Part shown: piece after piece, positions 38,312 to 48,037 of the stretch
Numbering within the stretch: position 1 is the stretch's first letter
How the letters are laid out: each line of letters opens with the position of its first letter
From: Polynucleobacter sp. MWH-Svant-W18
GTDB lineage: Bacteria; Pseudomonadota; Gammaproteobacteria; Burkholderiales; Burkholderiaceae
Assembly: GCF_018687495.1 (NCBI RefSeq)
Contig: NZ_CP061293.1
Span: forward strand, 62,001-126,000
DNA length: 64,000 bases
Direction of reading: 5' to 3'
The notes under the pieces: model-generated
Databases searched by the model: none
What the model was told of the DNA's origin: nothing
Seen by the model: the letters and a program-made list of their open reading frames with translations, nothing else
Translations under genes and position numbers: made by a program

Positions 38312-39379
38312 TCAAGATAGAATTTCTTTTAAAGCGGCGACGAGTTCGCCGCTTTGTTCATCTGTGCCAATCGTGATTCGTAAAAAATTGTCGATGCGTG
38401 GCAATTTAAAGTGACGCACGATAATGCCGCGATCTCGTAATGCTTGATAGAGCTCTGCGCCAGAATGCTTTGGGTGGCGAGTGAAAATAAAGTTAGCAGT
38501 TGAGGGTAGAGTTTCGAATCCGAGGACACTGAGTTCACTGACTAACTTGGTGCGCGTATTGATCACCTTGGCAGAGGTTTCCTCTAGATGGGCCTGGTCT
38601 TCAATTGCAGCAATGGCGCCTGCCTGCGCTAAGCGACCCAAGGGATAAGAGTTAAAGCTATTTTTGACTCTCTCTAAGCCTTCTATTAAAGCGGGGTGTC
38701 CGACCGCAAAACCAACCCGCAGACCTGCTAATGCGCGGGACTTAGAGAGTGTATGAATTACCAAGAGATTTTCTGGGCAAGAGGCACCTCGCAGTAGTGG
38801 AATGCAAGACTGCGTGCCGTAATCTACATAAGCCTCATCAATCACTACTACTGAGTGTTTGTTTTGAGTGAGCAGAGTTTCAATTTCAGAGCGGGCTATC
38901 GACCTACCCGTTGGCGCATTGGGATTGGGAAAAATAATCCCCCCATTAGGTTTGTTGTAGTCGCTGATATTGATCTCAAAATTTCCTCCGAGAGGAATGG
39001 TTTTATGTTCAATGCCAAATAGCTTGCAGTAAACCGGATAAAAGCTATAAGTCACATCAGGAAATAAAACGGGTTGGCTGTGTTTTAAGAGTCCAGCAAA
39101 CACATGTGCCAGAACTTCGTCTGAGCCATTTCCCAAAAAGACTTGTTTTGGATCTAGTTCATGCAGTTTGGCAATCGTCTGTTTCAGTGCAACACCTTCG
39201 GGATCTGGATACAGGCGCAAATCTTCAGTGTTTTGGGATTGAATTGCGGCAAGCGCTTTGGGTGAAGGGCCGTAAGGGCTTTCGTTGGTGTTGAGCTTCA
39301 CCAGCCGCTGCATTTGCGGTTGCTCCCCAGGAACATAAGGGGTCAAAGTTTGAACAACAGGGCTCCAAAAACGGCTCAT
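38312..39379 (-). CDS. hisC: Histidinol-phosphate aminotransferase, inverted in the operon
   Basis: HisC is a PLP aminotransferase that makes histidinol phosphate from imidazole-acetol phosphate. The 355-residue protein opens with [15 protein letters not shown], the family signature. It has the PLP motif [16 protein letters not shown] with the Schiff-base lysine and the C-terminal [20 protein letters not shown] block. It lies on the strand opposite to all other his genes, between the glycosyltransferase gene and hisB, so it needs its own promoter in the 74-base gap to hisB. The 3' end codes a perfect hairpin. Confidence 0.95.
   Translation of the reverse strand: MSRFWSPVVQTLTPYVPGEQPQMQRLVKLNTNESPYGPSPKALAAIQSQNTEDLRLYPDPEGVALKQTIAKLHELDPKQVFLGNGSDEVLAHVFAGLLKHSQPVLFPDVTYSFYPVYCKLFGIEHKTIPLGGNFEINISDYNKPNGGIIFPNPNAPTGRSIARSEIETLLTQNKHSVVVIDEAYVDYGTQSCIPLLRGASCPENLLVIHTLSKSRALAGLRVGFAVGHPALIEGLERVKNSFNSYPLGRLAQAGAIAAIEDQAHLEETSAKVINTRTKLVSELSVLGFETLPSTANFIFTRHPKHSGAELYQALRDRGIIVRHFKLPRIDNFLRITIGTDEQSGELVAALKEILS
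38331..38355. terminator. Hairpin within the 3' end of hisC, probable shared terminator
   Basis: AAAGCGGCGA (38331-38340) and TCGCCGCTTT (38346-38355) form a perfect 10-bp stem with a 5-base loop. It lies inside the hisC coding sequence, 17 bases before the hisC stop in its reading direction. It follows the end of the convergent glycosyltransferase gene by 43 bases. T-rich tails are short, so termination efficiency is uncertain. Confidence 0.5.
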
Positions 39380-39453
39380 GAGGGTACTCAGCTCAAAAAT
39401 CAGTAAGAAAGTGAAGCAATAACGGCATTTAAATCTCTGCTAGGAATGATATT

Positions 39454-40083
39454 ATGAGGCTTCAATCAACACTTCGCCTCGCGGCGCAACGAAGCATGCG
39501 GCAAGCCGACGTTACCCGAAACACTTCGGAAACCAAAATTCAAATTTCCATCAATTTAGATGGTACTGGTAAGGCTGAGCTAGCCTCCGGTGTCCCTTTT
39601 CTAGACCATATGTTGGATCAGATCGCCCGTCACGGCATGATCGATCTCAAGGTGGTTGCCAATGGCGACACTCATATTGATGATCATCACACCGTTGAAG
39701 ATGTAGGAATTACATTGGGTCAAGCTTTTGCTAAGGCAGTAGGTGATAAAGCGGGCATTACCCGTTATGGCCACTCCTATGTTCCTTTGGACGAAACACT
39801 TTCACGTGTCGTGATTGATTTTTCAGGTCGTCCCGGCTTGGAATTTAATGTGCCATTTACCCGTGCGCGTGTGGGTGACTTTGACGTTGATCTCAGTATT
39901 GAGTTCTTCCGTGGTTTTGTGAACCACGCTGGAGTGACTTTGCACATCGATAATCTGCGCGGTATTAATGCGCACCACCAAATCGAAACGGTCTTCAAAG
40001 CCTTTGGCCGTGCCTTGCGCATGGCTCTGGCTATTGATCCACGAGCATCCGGTGCAGTTCCCTCCACTAAAGGTAGTCTCTAA
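39454..40083 (+). CDS. hisB: Imidazoleglycerol-phosphate dehydratase (monofunctional)
   Basis: HisB dehydrates imidazole-glycerol phosphate. The protein has the family blocks [16 protein letters not shown], the metal-binding [10 protein letters not shown] and the second histidine motif [18 protein letters not shown]. The ATG at 39454 follows TAGGAA at good spacing and gives 209 residues. Most family members begin near the internal ATG at 39496 ([13 protein letters not shown]), which would give 195 residues. The first 14 residues are therefore either a real extension or an upstream-start artefact. Confidence 0.94.
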   Translation: MRLQSTLRLAAQRSMRQADVTRNTSETKIQISINLDGTGKAELASGVPFLDHMLDQIARHGMIDLKVVANGDTHIDDHHTVEDVGITLGQAFAKAVGDKAGITRYGHSYVPLDETLSRVVIDFSGRPGLEFNVPFTRARVGDFDVDLSIEFFRGFVNHAGVTLHIDNLRGINAHHQIETVFKAFGRALRMALAIDPRASGAVPSTKGSL

Positions 40084-40133
40084 TCTAGACACCCTATAGT
40101 TGCTCTGTAGACAATTGCGAAAGACAGGCTAAA

Positions 40134-40796
40134 TTGGCGCAAACCATTGCGATCATCGATTACGGAATGGGAAATCTTCGTTCCGTATATCAAGCATTTC
40201 ATCATGTAGCGCCTGATGACAATGTCTTGATTGCCCATCATCCCGACGAAATTCGTTCTGCTGATCGCGTGGTTTTGCCTGGTCAAGGAGCAATGCCAGA
40301 CTGCATGAAGCACTTGAAAGAATCCGGTCTATTGGATGCTTTATTAGAGGCCTCTAAAAATAAACCCCTTCTTGGAGTATGTGTAGGCGAACAAATGCTG
40401 TTTGATCAAAGTGCCGAAGTACGTCTATCTGAAAACGCGCAGTGGACCCCCTGTTTGGGCTTGATTCCGGGCGAGGTTCGCCGTTTTGAGCTAGCAGGTA
40501 AGAAACAGGCGGACGGCTCTGTTTATAAAGTCCCCCATATGGGCTGGAATCAGGTTCGTCAGGATAGTAAGCACTCTCTTTGGAATGGCATTCCTGACTT
40601 AACAAGCTTTTATTTCGTCCATAGTTACTATGTTGTACCGCAGCGCAAAGAGGATATTGCTGGCTCAACGGAGTATGGAGACTGGTTTACATCTGCAGTA
40701 GCGCGAGATAATATTTTTGCGACACAATTTCATCCAGAAAAAAGTGCAGAATACGGATTAAAGCTTTATCAAAATTTTGTTTCTTGGCAACCTTAA
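40134..40796 (+). CDS. hisH: Imidazole glycerol phosphate synthase glutaminase subunit
   Basis: HisH supplies ammonia from glutamine to HisF. The 220-residue class I glutamine amidotransferase has the triad Cys83 (GVCVGEQ), His200 and Glu202 (FHPEKS). It opens [16 protein letters not shown], so the start must be close upstream. The only candidate is TTG at 40134, with a weak ribosome binding site. It is followed 27 bases later by hisA. Confidence 0.95.
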   Translation: MAQTIAIIDYGMGNLRSVYQAFHHVAPDDNVLIAHHPDEIRSADRVVLPGQGAMPDCMKHLKESGLLDALLEASKNKPLLGVCVGEQMLFDQSAEVRLSENAQWTPCLGLIPGEVRRFELAGKKQADGSVYKVPHMGWNQVRQDSKHSLWNGIPDLTSFYFVHSYYVVPQRKEDIAGSTEYGDWFTSAVARDNIFATQFHPEKSAEYGLKLYQNFVSWQP

Positions 40797-40823
40797 TACT
40801 TTCTTAACCTTTAGCCCTTAGTT

Positions 40824-41585
40824 ATGCTGCTGATTCCTGCAATTGATCTCAAAGACGGCCACTGTGTTCGCCTTGAACAAGGTGATATGGATAGGGCGAC
40901 GATTTTTTCTGAGGATCCTGGCGCGATGGCAGCCCATTGGATTAGTAAAGGTGCGCGGCGCTTACATTTAGTCGATCTAAATGGTGCCTTTGCAGGCAAG
41001 TTAAAAAATGAAGCAGCGATTAAATCCATTCTTAAAGCAGTTGGCGATGAAATTCCAGTTCAGCTGGGCGGCGGTATCCGTGATCTCGAAACCATTGAGC
41101 GCTTATTGGATGACGGCATTAGCACCGTCATTATTGGTACTGCCGCAGTAAAAAATCCCGGTTTTGTCCAGGACGCTTGCACTGCATTCCCCGGCCATGT
41201 CATGGTGGGCTTGGACGCCCGTGATGGCAAAGTTGCTACTGATGGCTGGAGCAAGATTACTGGTCATGAAGTGATTGATCTTGCCAAGAAATTCGAAGAT
41301 TGGGGTGTTGAGGCCATTATCTATACCGATATTGGGCGCGATGGCATGCTTAAGGGCGTCAATATTGAAGCGACTATCAAGTTGGCTCAGGCGATTCGGA
41401 TTCCGGTCATTGCCAGTGGCGGCCTTTCAAACAATCACGATATCGAGGTGCTTTGTAAGGCGGAAGAAGAGGGCGTCATGGGTGTCATTGCTGGCCGCTC
41501 TATTTACGCTGGCGATCTGGATCTCGCAGCTGCACAAAAATATGCTGATGAGTTAACACTCAAGTATGCAAAGAAAATTAGCTAG
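40824..41585 (+). CDS. hisA: ProFAR isomerase (HisA)
   Basis: HisA is a TIM-barrel enzyme that isomerises phosphoribosyl-formimino-AICAR phosphate. The 253-residue protein starts [17 protein letters not shown], with the catalytic Asp in AIDLKDG. It has the phosphate-binding segments [15 protein letters not shown] and [14 protein letters not shown], and the second catalytic aspartate in [10 protein letters not shown]. Its stop codon overlaps the start of hisF by one base (TAGTG). Confidence 0.96.
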   Translation: MLLIPAIDLKDGHCVRLEQGDMDRATIFSEDPGAMAAHWISKGARRLHLVDLNGAFAGKLKNEAAIKSILKAVGDEIPVQLGGGIRDLETIERLLDDGISTVIIGTAAVKNPGFVQDACTAFPGHVMVGLDARDGKVATDGWSKITGHEVIDLAKKFEDWGVEAIIYTDIGRDGMLKGVNIEATIKLAQAIRIPVIASGGLSNNHDIEVLCKAEEEGVMGVIAGRSIYAGDLDLAAAQKYADELTLKYAKKIS

Positions 41586-42343
41586 TGTTAACCAAGCGAA
41601 TTATTCCTTGTCTCGATGTCACTGCAGGGCGCGTTGTTAAAGGTGTGAACTTTGTAGGTTTGCGCGATGCAGGCGACCCTGTAGAAATCGCTAAGCGCTA
41701 TGACACGCAAGGTGCAGACGAATTAACTTTTCTCGATATCACCGCAACTTCAGATGGTCGCGATTTAATCTTGCACATCATTGAAGATGTGGCATCACAA
41801 GTATTTATCCCCTTGACTGTGGGGGGTGGCGTGCGCGCTGTAGCAGATGTGCGACGCTTACTCAACGCTGGCGCAGATAAGGTGAGTATGAATTCCTCGG
41901 CAGTCGCTAATCCCGATTTGGTTTCTGATGCTGCCGCCTATTACGGCTCACAGTGCATCGTAGTTGCTATCGATGCCAAGCAAACCGCTGCTGGGAATTG
42001 GGAAGTCTTTACCCATGGCGGTAGAACCGCTACTGGCATGGATGTGGTGGATTGGGCTATTGAAGTTACCAAACGCGGCGCCGGTGAAATTTTGCTCACC
42101 AGCATGAATCGTGACGGCAGTAAAGATGGCTTTGACTTGGCCTTAACTGCCGCAGTCAGTGATGCCGTTTCTGTCCCGGTCATCGCTTCGGGGGGTGTCG
42201 GCAACCTGCAGCATTTAGTCGACGGCATTACCAAAGGCCATGCAGATGCTGTATTAGCAGCGAGTATTTTTCACTATGGTGAATACACCGTGGGACAAGC
42301 AAAAGAATATATGGCAGCCCAAGGGATCCCGGTTCGTATTTAG
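41585..42343 (+). CDS. hisF: Imidazole glycerol phosphate synthase cyclase subunit
   Basis: HisF is the TIM-barrel cyclase that joins with HisH to make imidazole-glycerol phosphate and AICAR. The GTG start overlaps the hisA stop by one base, suggesting translational coupling. The 252-residue protein begins [20 protein letters not shown], with the catalytic Asp in CLDV. It has the second catalytic Asp in [14 protein letters not shown] and the phosphate loops GGGVR and ASGGVGN. Confidence 0.96.
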   Translation: MLTKRIIPCLDVTAGRVVKGVNFVGLRDAGDPVEIAKRYDTQGADELTFLDITATSDGRDLILHIIEDVASQVFIPLTVGGGVRAVADVRRLLNAGADKVSMNSSAVANPDLVSDAAAYYGSQCIVVAIDAKQTAAGNWEVFTHGGRTATGMDVVDWAIEVTKRGAGEILLTSMNRDGSKDGFDLALTAAVSDAVSVPVIASGGVGNLQHLVDGITKGHADAVLAASIFHYGEYTVGQAKEYMAAQGIPVRI

Positions 42344-42375
42344 CTGTATTTCCTGATTCGCTGTAAAGTTCATCT

Positions 42376-42783
42376 ATGAGCAATCCACAAAGTACTTTTA
42401 CCCCCCTGCAATCTTTGCAAGCCGGTGCTTGGCTAGATGCCGTCGCTTGGAATGAGCAAGGCTTGGTGCCGGTTATCGCGCAAGAGTTTGGGAGTAAGGA
42501 CATCTTGATGATGGCTTGGATGAATCGCGATGCCTTATTAGCGACTTTGCAGCTGGGTGAGGCAGTCTATTGGACACGCTCACGTCAAAAGCTGTGGCAT
42601 AAAGGTGAAGAGTCTGGCCACACTCAGAAGGTAAAAGAGATTCGCTTAGATTGTGATGGCGATACGATTTTGCTGATGGTTGAGCAAAAAGATGGTATTG
42701 CTTGCCATACCGGTGAACATAGCTGTTTCTTCTTGCAATGGGATTCGAATAAATCTGCCTGGGTAGATGAATCTCAGAAGTGA
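42376..42783 (+). CDS. hisI: Phosphoribosyl-AMP cyclohydrolase
   Basis: HisI opens the purine ring of phosphoribosyl-AMP with a zinc centre. The 135-residue protein contains [31 protein letters not shown]-type core segments (key motif [16 protein letters not shown]). It also has the [14 protein letters not shown] block with metal-binding aspartates and cysteine, and HTGEHSCFF at the C-terminus. It is a separate gene here, not fused to HisE as in E. coli. Confidence 0.95.
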   Translation: MSNPQSTFTPLQSLQAGAWLDAVAWNEQGLVPVIAQEFGSKDILMMAWMNRDALLATLQLGEAVYWTRSRQKLWHKGEESGHTQKVKEIRLDCDGDTILLMVEQKDGIACHTGEHSCFFLQWDSNKSAWVDESQK

Positions 42784-42811
42784 ACTCAGTAAAAAGACAT
42801 AAAATCTAGCC

Positions 42812-43213
42812 ATGACTAGTTCAGTAAATAAACCGAGCAATGTAGATTCCGCATTTGCGCATTTAGCGGATGTGGTGGATCAACGTCGTGATGCCTTTAA
42901 GGCAGGCCAAGCCGATCCTAAAACTTCATATACCGCCTTGCTCTTTTCTAAGGGTGATGATGGGATCTTGAAAAAGATTGGTGAAGAGGCAACAGAAACG
43001 GTGATGGCGGCTAAGGATGCCCGCAGCGCAAATTTGGCGCCTGAGCAGCAAAAGCAGTTTGTGGGTGAAATGGCCGATCTTTGGTTTCATTGCCTGATTG
43101 CATTGTCACAATTTCATTTGCGCCCAGAAGACGTGATCGCCGAATTAGATCGTCGCCTTGGAACCTCTGGAATAGAAGAAAAAGCCGCCAGAAAAGCATC
43201 TGGTCAGGAGTAA
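42812..43213 (+). CDS. hisE: Phosphoribosyl-ATP pyrophosphatase
   Basis: HisE hydrolyses phosphoribosyl-ATP to phosphoribosyl-AMP, the second step of the pathway. The 133-residue all-helical protein carries the MazG-like metal-binding motif [14 protein letters not shown] (about 55-68) and the [17 protein letters not shown] segment (about 87-103). It lies 28 bases after hisI and closes the his gene set; a HIT-family gene follows after 6 bases. Confidence 0.95.
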   Translation: MTSSVNKPSNVDSAFAHLADVVDQRRDAFKAGQADPKTSYTALLFSKGDDGILKKIGEEATETVMAAKDARSANLAPEQQKQFVGEMADLWFHCLIALSQFHLRPEDVIAELDRRLGTSGIEEKAARKASGQE

Positions 43214-43219
43214 ATTGGC

Positions 43220-43576
43220 ATGTCACACGATCCCAATTGCCTCTTTTGCAAGATTTCACAAGGTTTGATCCCCTCACAGAAGGTTTATGAGGATGAGGAG
43301 ATCTATGCCTTTAAAGATATCAATCCAGCAGCACCAGTACATTTTCTGATGATTCCTAAGAAGCATATTCCCATGCTGGAGTCAGCGGAAAGCATAGACG
43401 CCCCTTTGCTGGGTAGAATGATGGAATTAGCACCCCGTCTTGCCAAAGAACAGGGCTGCCGTCCAGGCAAGGATGGAGGCTTTAGATTGATGGTGAACAA
43501 TGGTGCGGATGGAGGGCAGGAGGTTTATCACCTGCATTTGCATGTGATGGGCGGTCCGCGCCCCTGGAAAAAATAA
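43220..43576 (+). CDS. HIT-family (HINT-like) nucleotide hydrolase
   Basis: HINT proteins hydrolyse adenosine phosphoramidates and acyl-adenylates. The 118-residue protein begins with CLFCKISQGLIPSQKVYED and contains the histidine triad His104-L-His106-L-His108 followed by VMGGPRPW. Placement between hisE and tatA is common in betaproteobacteria. It is probably cotranscribed with the his genes; a direct role in histidine synthesis is not implied. Confidence 0.93.
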   Translation: MSHDPNCLFCKISQGLIPSQKVYEDEEIYAFKDINPAAPVHFLMIPKKHIPMLESAESIDAPLLGRMMELAPRLAKEQGCRPGKDGGFRLMVNNGADGGQEVYHLHLHVMGGPRPWKK

Positions 43577-43593
43577 TCCAAGGAGATTAAAAA

Positions 43594-43815
43594 ATGGGCT
43601 CATTTAGCATTTGGCACTGGTTAATTGTTTTGGTCATCGTGATGTTGGTATTTGGTACCAAGAAATTACGCAACATCGGTCAAGATTTAGGTGGCGCCGT
43701 AAAAGGTTTTAAAGATGGTATGAAAACATCTGAAGAACCAAAAGAGCAGATCCAACAAGGTGCTTCAACAGTCGATAAAACCGTTGATGTGCAGGCCAAA
43801 GACCTCAACAAATAA
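43594..43815 (+). CDS. tatA: Sec-independent translocase protein TatA
   Basis: TatA oligomers form the transport pore of the twin-arginine system. The 73-residue protein has an N-terminal membrane helix (about 5-20, [15 protein letters not shown]). The [20 protein letters not shown] amphipathic helix follows, then a charged tail. CCAAGGAGAT precedes the ATG and is a strong ribosome binding site. It begins a tatABC unit. Confidence 0.95.
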   Translation: MGSFSIWHWLIVLVIVMLVFGTKKLRNIGQDLGGAVKGFKDGMKTSEEPKEQIQQGASTVDKTVDVQAKDLNK

Positions 43816-43865
43816 TTATTGATAGCGCAATCGAAATTCATGCAGTTTTCAGAAGACTGGTTTAA

Positions 43866-44342
43866 ATGATTGATCTCGGAGTTTCAAAACTTGCGCTTAT
43901 CGCAGTGGTTGCTTTAGTTGTTGTAGGTCCAGAACGCTTGCCAAAAGTGGCGCGCATGGCTGGTAATTTATTCGGCCGAGCGCAGCGCTATATGGCTGAA
44001 GTGAAATCTGAGGTCAATCGCCAGATGGAGATTGATGAGCTCAAAAAATTCCGTGAAGAAAGTACTGCGGCGCTCAAGGAAGTGGAGAGCAGCATTCATT
44101 CCACTGTTCAAGAAGCCAACACCAATCTGAGTGATCAAGCGGACATCTTTGAAACTTCTTTTGAGAAACCGCCACTTGACGAAAAAGAAGTGCTACGCAA
44201 ATCCAAGCGCCAAGGCCGAAATAGCTGGGGCGTGAGGCGCGCAGCTCGGCCAATGTGGTTTAAGCGCTCAACAGGACTGCGTACTCGCGTGCAGTCTGGC
44301 GCTGCTCGGATGAAGCGCTTTCATCACAGCACTAATAAATAA
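43866..44342 (+). CDS. tatB: Sec-independent translocase protein TatB
   Basis: TatB forms the receptor complex with TatC that recognises twin-arginine signal peptides. The 158-residue protein starts MIDLGVSKLALIAVVALVVV, then GPERLPKVARMAG, both diagnostic of TatB. An amphipathic helix and a charged tail follow, ending in a very basic arginine- and lysine-rich C-terminus. It lies 50 bases after tatA and 20 bases before tatC. Confidence 0.94.
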   Translation: MIDLGVSKLALIAVVALVVVGPERLPKVARMAGNLFGRAQRYMAEVKSEVNRQMEIDELKKFREESTAALKEVESSIHSTVQEANTNLSDQADIFETSFEKPPLDEKEVLRKSKRQGRNSWGVRRAARPMWFKRSTGLRTRVQSGAARMKRFHHSTNK

Positions 44343-44362
44343 AAGCCGAATAAGACCCTTGC

Positions 44363-45136
44363 ATGACTGATAGCCACTCAACTGAAGACTCTGGTTTACA
44401 AGAATCATTTCTGTCGCACTTATATGAGCTGCGCGATCGTGTCATTAAGGCAGCGCTGGCAATTATTGTGGTGTTTATAGGCTTAGTCTATTGGGCGCCG
44501 GATATTTTCCATTTATTTGCTCAGCCATTATTGGAAGCTTTGCCTGCGGGCGGCAAGATGATCGTGACCGATGTCACCGGCTCTTTCTTTGTACCGATGA
44601 AGGTCACCATGCTGGTTGCTTTCATTATTGCGCTCCCAATCGTGATGTACCAGTTGTGGGCGTTCATAGCCCCAGGTTTGTATCTACATGAGCGCAAGTT
44701 AATCTTGCCATTGGTAGTCAGCAGCTACACCTTGTTCATCATCGGCATGGCATTTGCGTATTTCTTGGTATTTCCGACAGTATTTAAATTCATGGCAAGT
44801 TATAACGCTCCCTTGGGCGCCGAGATGTCGACCGACATTGATAACTATTTAAGTTTTGCCATGACCACTTTCTTGGCTTTTGGTATTACTTTTGAAGTGC
44901 CCGTAGTAGTAGTTGTCCTAGTGCGCATGGGAATTGTGCCTTTAGCCAAGCTGAAAGAGATTCGTCCTTATGTGATCGTGGGTGCTTTTGTGATCTCGGC
45001 AGTAGTGACTCCGCCCGATGTGCTTTCTCAACTGCTGTTAGCGGTTCCAATGACTTTGTTATATGAGTTGGGCTTATTAGTTGCGCGCTTCTATACCCCT
45101 AAGCCTGCGGATGAAGAGGTCAATTTAGAAAATTAA
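44363..45136 (+). CDS. tatC: Sec-independent translocase protein TatC
   Basis: TatC is the six-helix membrane receptor for twin-arginine signal peptides. The 257-residue protein has SFLSHLYELRDRVIKAA near the N-terminus, the YQLWAFIAPGLYLHERK motif and about six hydrophobic segments. The final segment contains VVTPPDVLSQLLLAVP. Its stop codon overlaps that of the convergent Sel1-repeat gene by 4 bases. The bc1 Rieske protein encoded at 51553 is a likely substrate. Confidence 0.96.
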   Translation: MTDSHSTEDSGLQESFLSHLYELRDRVIKAALAIIVVFIGLVYWAPDIFHLFAQPLLEALPAGGKMIVTDVTGSFFVPMKVTMLVAFIIALPIVMYQLWAFIAPGLYLHERKLILPLVVSSYTLFIIGMAFAYFLVFPTVFKFMASYNAPLGAEMSTDIDNYLSFAMTTFLAFGITFEVPVVVVVLVRMGIVPLAKLKEIRPYVIVGAFVISAVVTPPDVLSQLLLAVPMTLLYELGLLVARFYTPKPADEEVNLEN

Positions 45137-46593
45137 GCTAGCTCGGCATTCATCTGAGGTTTTGGCGCCTTGGCGAAGGTGGTCATTAGCCAATCAGTAA
45201 CGCGATCAAAGCGATAACGTCTTTGTCGTAAGTTGCCTTCGATTTCTAAATCAGAACTAGCAAACACTTTGCCTGCAGCTAATAAAGCACGACGCTGCTG
45301 AATAGTCTCGATCTGAATCAATCTTGGCAAGATCTTAGGTAACTCCCAGCGAATATCCACTACAACACAGTGCTCATGTTGTAGCTGGCCTACCTCACAG
45401 AGCAACAACTCCGCCTTACTGAAATGAAATTGATTGGCAATCACAATGCGATGGCATAGCAATAACCAGTCTTCATCTAGTTGGTGCTCTGCATGGTGAT
45501 TAATAGCTTGCTCGGCCTGAAGTGCAAGCTCGTGCCAATCATTTTTCTGAGGATCCGGGCAACTCTCTAAAATTTTTCCGAACAATTCTTTGGCTTCTGC
45601 AATGCCTTGCTGGTGGGCTTGCCATACCCAGTAGGAGGCTTGCAAGCCACGAACTTTTTCATCAGACTTTTCTCGTTTACGCCAGAGGTTGGCGCCTTTG
45701 CGCAGTTGCGCTTGAGCATGGCCAAGATCGGCAGCCCTATCAAAACAACGATCACTCTCCGTGGCACTGTAGCCAGAAAACTGCGGGCGACGATAAATTT
45801 CCCCGAGGGAGTACCAAGCATCACGATCACCATCTTTGGCTGCAAGCTCTAACCAATAAGCCGCCTTTTTAAGTGAGGCATTGGATTTAGTATCCCCGCC
45901 ATCTAATTGGGCAAGCCGAAGCCCTAAGGTCAATCTTGCAATGGTGAGTCCAAGCTCAGCAGCTTGTAGCAAAGCCCCTTCATTTTTATCATCAAGCCAA
46001 GAGATCCATAAAGACGATAGCGCTGCATTTTTCGGTTGGAGTTTGATGAGCAGCTCTTTAGCTGCTGATGTAAATGGAGAGTCGGTCTCAGCGAGCTCCT
46101 GTAAAAATTGTTTTGCAATTTTTTGCAGACCTTTTAAATCCAGTCCAGCAATTGCTTCAAGAGAGCTTGAAATATTTTTGCCTTTGAGAAACTCCATGAG
46201 TTGAGCTTGAATTTCTTGGTGGTCTGGGTTGATCAAGAGGTTAGCAAGCTGCCACTTGGCAGCTAAATGGATTTGTGTTTCAGCTTTGCTGTGAGCCAAT
46301 TGCCAAAATGAGGTCCAGCCAAAGCCAAACGCTGGAGACTGAAAGGTTTGAGCTAGGGGAATTCGGGCTATTTGAGCCAAAATCTCAGAAATAGGCCCTG
46401 AACCAGCCTGCTTATCTTTAAGCTCTTGATTTGTAATAGAAAAATAGGATTTCTCGAGCCAAATGAGTGCGTTTGCAGGCTGAATAGGGGTTTTAAACGC
46501 CCCTGTTAAGTAGGCGTCTGCCAGCTTTTGTTGCGCTAATACATCACCTAAGCGGGCTGAACTGAGGATTTTTAAGAATTCGCGGCTTGCCAT
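45133..46593 (-). CDS. Sel1/TPR-like repeat protein of unknown role
   Basis: The 486-residue soluble protein contains helical repeats with the Sel1 pattern: ARLGDVLAQQKLADAYLTG near residues 13-31, DGDRDAWYSLGEIYRR near 252, and LGHAQAQLRKGANLW near 288. Such repeats usually bind other proteins. There is no signal peptide, so it is probably cytoplasmic. A perfect 14-bp palindrome lies immediately upstream of its start codon. It shares a 208-base intergenic region with the divergent porin gene and converges on tatC. No specific function can be assigned. Confidence 0.75.
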   Translation of the reverse strand: MASREFLKILSSARLGDVLAQQKLADAYLTGAFKTPIQPANALIWLEKSYFSITNQELKDKQAGSGPISEILAQIARIPLAQTFQSPAFGFGWTSFWQLAHSKAETQIHLAAKWQLANLLINPDHQEIQAQLMEFLKGKNISSSLEAIAGLDLKGLQKIAKQFLQELAETDSPFTSAAKELLIKLQPKNAALSSLWISWLDDKNEGALLQAAELGLTIARLTLGLRLAQLDGGDTKSNASLKKAAYWLELAAKDGDRDAWYSLGEIYRRPQFSGYSATESDRCFDRAADLGHAQAQLRKGANLWRKREKSDEKVRGLQASYWVWQAHQQGIAEAKELFGKILESCPDPQKNDWHELALQAEQAINHHAEHQLDEDWLLLCHRIVIANQFHFSKAELLLCEVGQLQHEHCVVVDIRWELPKILPRLIQIETIQQRRALLAAGKVFASSDLEIEGNLRQRRYRFDRVTDWLMTTFAKAPKPQMNAELA

Positions 46594-46594
46594 G

Positions 46595-46608
46595 TGACAA
46601 TTTTGTCA
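46595..46608. promoter_or_regulatory. Perfect palindrome before the Sel1-repeat gene
   Basis: TGACAATTTTGTCA is a perfect 14-base palindrome ending one base from the start codon of the minus-strand Sel1-repeat gene, where its ribosome binding site should be. No other Shine-Dalgarno sequence is evident. It could be a repressor site or a chance AT-rich palindrome. Confidence 0.35.
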
Positions 46609-46682
46609 TCTAGAGGCCATAAAAGACAGGAATCTGAATCCTTGTTGCCGAGATACAACGAAGAAAACCAAAAAACTACCTT

Positions 46683-46709
46683 TTGACAAGCAAAAAGAGG
46701 TCCTAAATA
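46683..46709 (+). promoter_or_regulatory. Candidate promoter of the porin gene
   Basis: A consensus -35 TTGACA (46683-46688) is followed after 15 bases by TAAATA (46704-46709), a fair -10 with slightly short spacing. Transcription from about 46716 would give a 5' untranslated leader of roughly 85 bases, typical of porin mRNAs. The remainder of the 208-base gap contains TTGGAGATTTAAAG, the ribosome binding region, just before the ATG. Confidence 0.4.
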
Positions 46710-46801
46710 CCCTTACCCCCAGTCTGTGAGGGCAAAACCAGCAAAATTCATTGGTCCCAGTTTTATTTGGGCATTACTTTTAATTTTTGGAGATTTAAAG
46801 A

Positions 46802-47998
46802 ATGAAAAAATCACTACTAGCAGTTGCAGCCTTAGGTGCTTTTGCATCTGCTGCTCAAGCTCAATCTAGCGTAACCGTTTACGGTATTTTGGACGTTGGC
46901 TATATTGGTTCAAATACTAGCGCTCAAAATGCTGGCACTAACAAAGTTATCAAGCAAACTACCAGCGCATTCAGTGACAGTGCTGAGAGCACATCCCGCC
47001 TTGGTTTCAAAGGTACTGAAGATTTAGGTGGCGGTTTGTCTGCATTCTTCACCATTGAGACTGCTGTTTCACCAAACGCTTCAACTGCTATCTCTAGCTC
47101 TACAACTTCTAACCGTCAAGTATTTGCTGGTTTGAAGAAGAGCGGTATCGGTGATTTCGCGGTTGGTACACAGTACACACCAATTCACAATGCTGTTTCA
47201 GCTACTGACCCTGGCATGACTAACAACGTTGGTGGTAACGTTGTTTATGACCGTGTATTCTCAAGCACAGCTTCTTCTTCACCAAACGGTAACAACTCTG
47301 GATATACAGTTCGCGTTGCTAACGCCTTGACTTTGAATACTGAAAAAATGGCTGGCTTTCAAGTTCATGGAATCTTGATTCAGAACAATGCTAACGCTAC
47401 ACAAACTGCTACATCAACTTCTACGGCTAACGGTGGTATCAACAACCAAAATGGTTGGGGTATTGGCGTTGACTACGCATGGCAAAAGTTGTTTGTAACT
47501 GCCAACTACCAGTCTTTGACATCTAAGCAAACAGCTAACACTACAGTTCCTACTGTTGCTAGCGTTTGGGGTGTAGGTGGTGCGAACTCTGCTGGTTATA
47601 ACATTCAAGACAACCAACAGTACTATGCTGCAACTTATGACTTTGGTATCTTGAAGGCATATGCTCAGTACGTAAACCGTAAAGCTAGTAGCCAAATTAG
47701 CAACAACTACTACGTAAGCCGTTCTGCTGAGCAGATTGGTGTTCGTAGCTACATTACTCCAACTATCGAAGCTTGGGTAAGTGGTGGTTTGGGTAAAACA
47801 GCCGCTTACGGCGCGTCAGTTCCATCCGCATCATTTAATGCATGGCAGCTTGGTTCAAACTACTGGTTGAGCAAGCGTACTAACCTCTATGCAATTTATG
47901 GTCAAGCGTCAACATCAAACTTTTCAACAAGCTCATCTGTAAACATGAGCAGCTTTAACGGCAATTCATACGCTGTTGGCTTGCGTCACACTTTCTAA
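46802..47998 (+). CDS. General bacterial porin (Burkholderiales type)
   Basis: Gram-negative trimeric porins admit small hydrophilic solutes through the outer membrane. The 398-residue protein has a signal peptide (1-20, ending AAQA). The opening SSVTVYGILDVGYIGSN and the segment RLGFKGTEDLGGGLSAFFTIE near 63-83 are typical of the Porin_4 family. It ends in phenylalanine (VGLRHTF), the outer-membrane sorting signal. Ser/Thr/Asn-rich loops are expected. A strong terminator follows, so the gene is probably monocistronic and highly expressed. Confidence 0.93.
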   Translation: MKKSLLAVAALGAFASAAQAQSSVTVYGILDVGYIGSNTSAQNAGTNKVIKQTTSAFSDSAESTSRLGFKGTEDLGGGLSAFFTIETAVSPNASTAISSSTTSNRQVFAGLKKSGIGDFAVGTQYTPIHNAVSATDPGMTNNVGGNVVYDRVFSSTASSSPNGNNSGYTVRVANALTLNTEKMAGFQVHGILIQNNANATQTATSTSTANGGINNQNGWGIGVDYAWQKLFVTANYQSLTSKQTANTTVPTVASVWGVGGANSAGYNIQDNQQYYAATYDFGILKAYAQYVNRKASSQISNNYYVSRSAEQIGVRSYITPTIEAWVSGGLGKTAAYGASVPSASFNAWQLGSNYWLSKRTNLYAIYGQASTSNFSTSSSVNMSSFNGNSYAVGLRHTF

Positions 47999-48037
47999 TT
48001 TAACGCTAGCGTAAGCTAGCTGACAATTAGTAAGACT

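Noticed and set aside
46921-47998. Ser/Thr/Asn-rich repeats in the porin as a phase-variable tract
   Set aside because: The codons vary and there is no long simple repeat that could slip; such loops are normal for porins.
48005-48020. GCTAGC...GCTAGC hairpin as an attachment site
   Set aside because: It lies between the porin stop and its terminator, with no integrase or second copy; more likely part of the 3' untranslated region.
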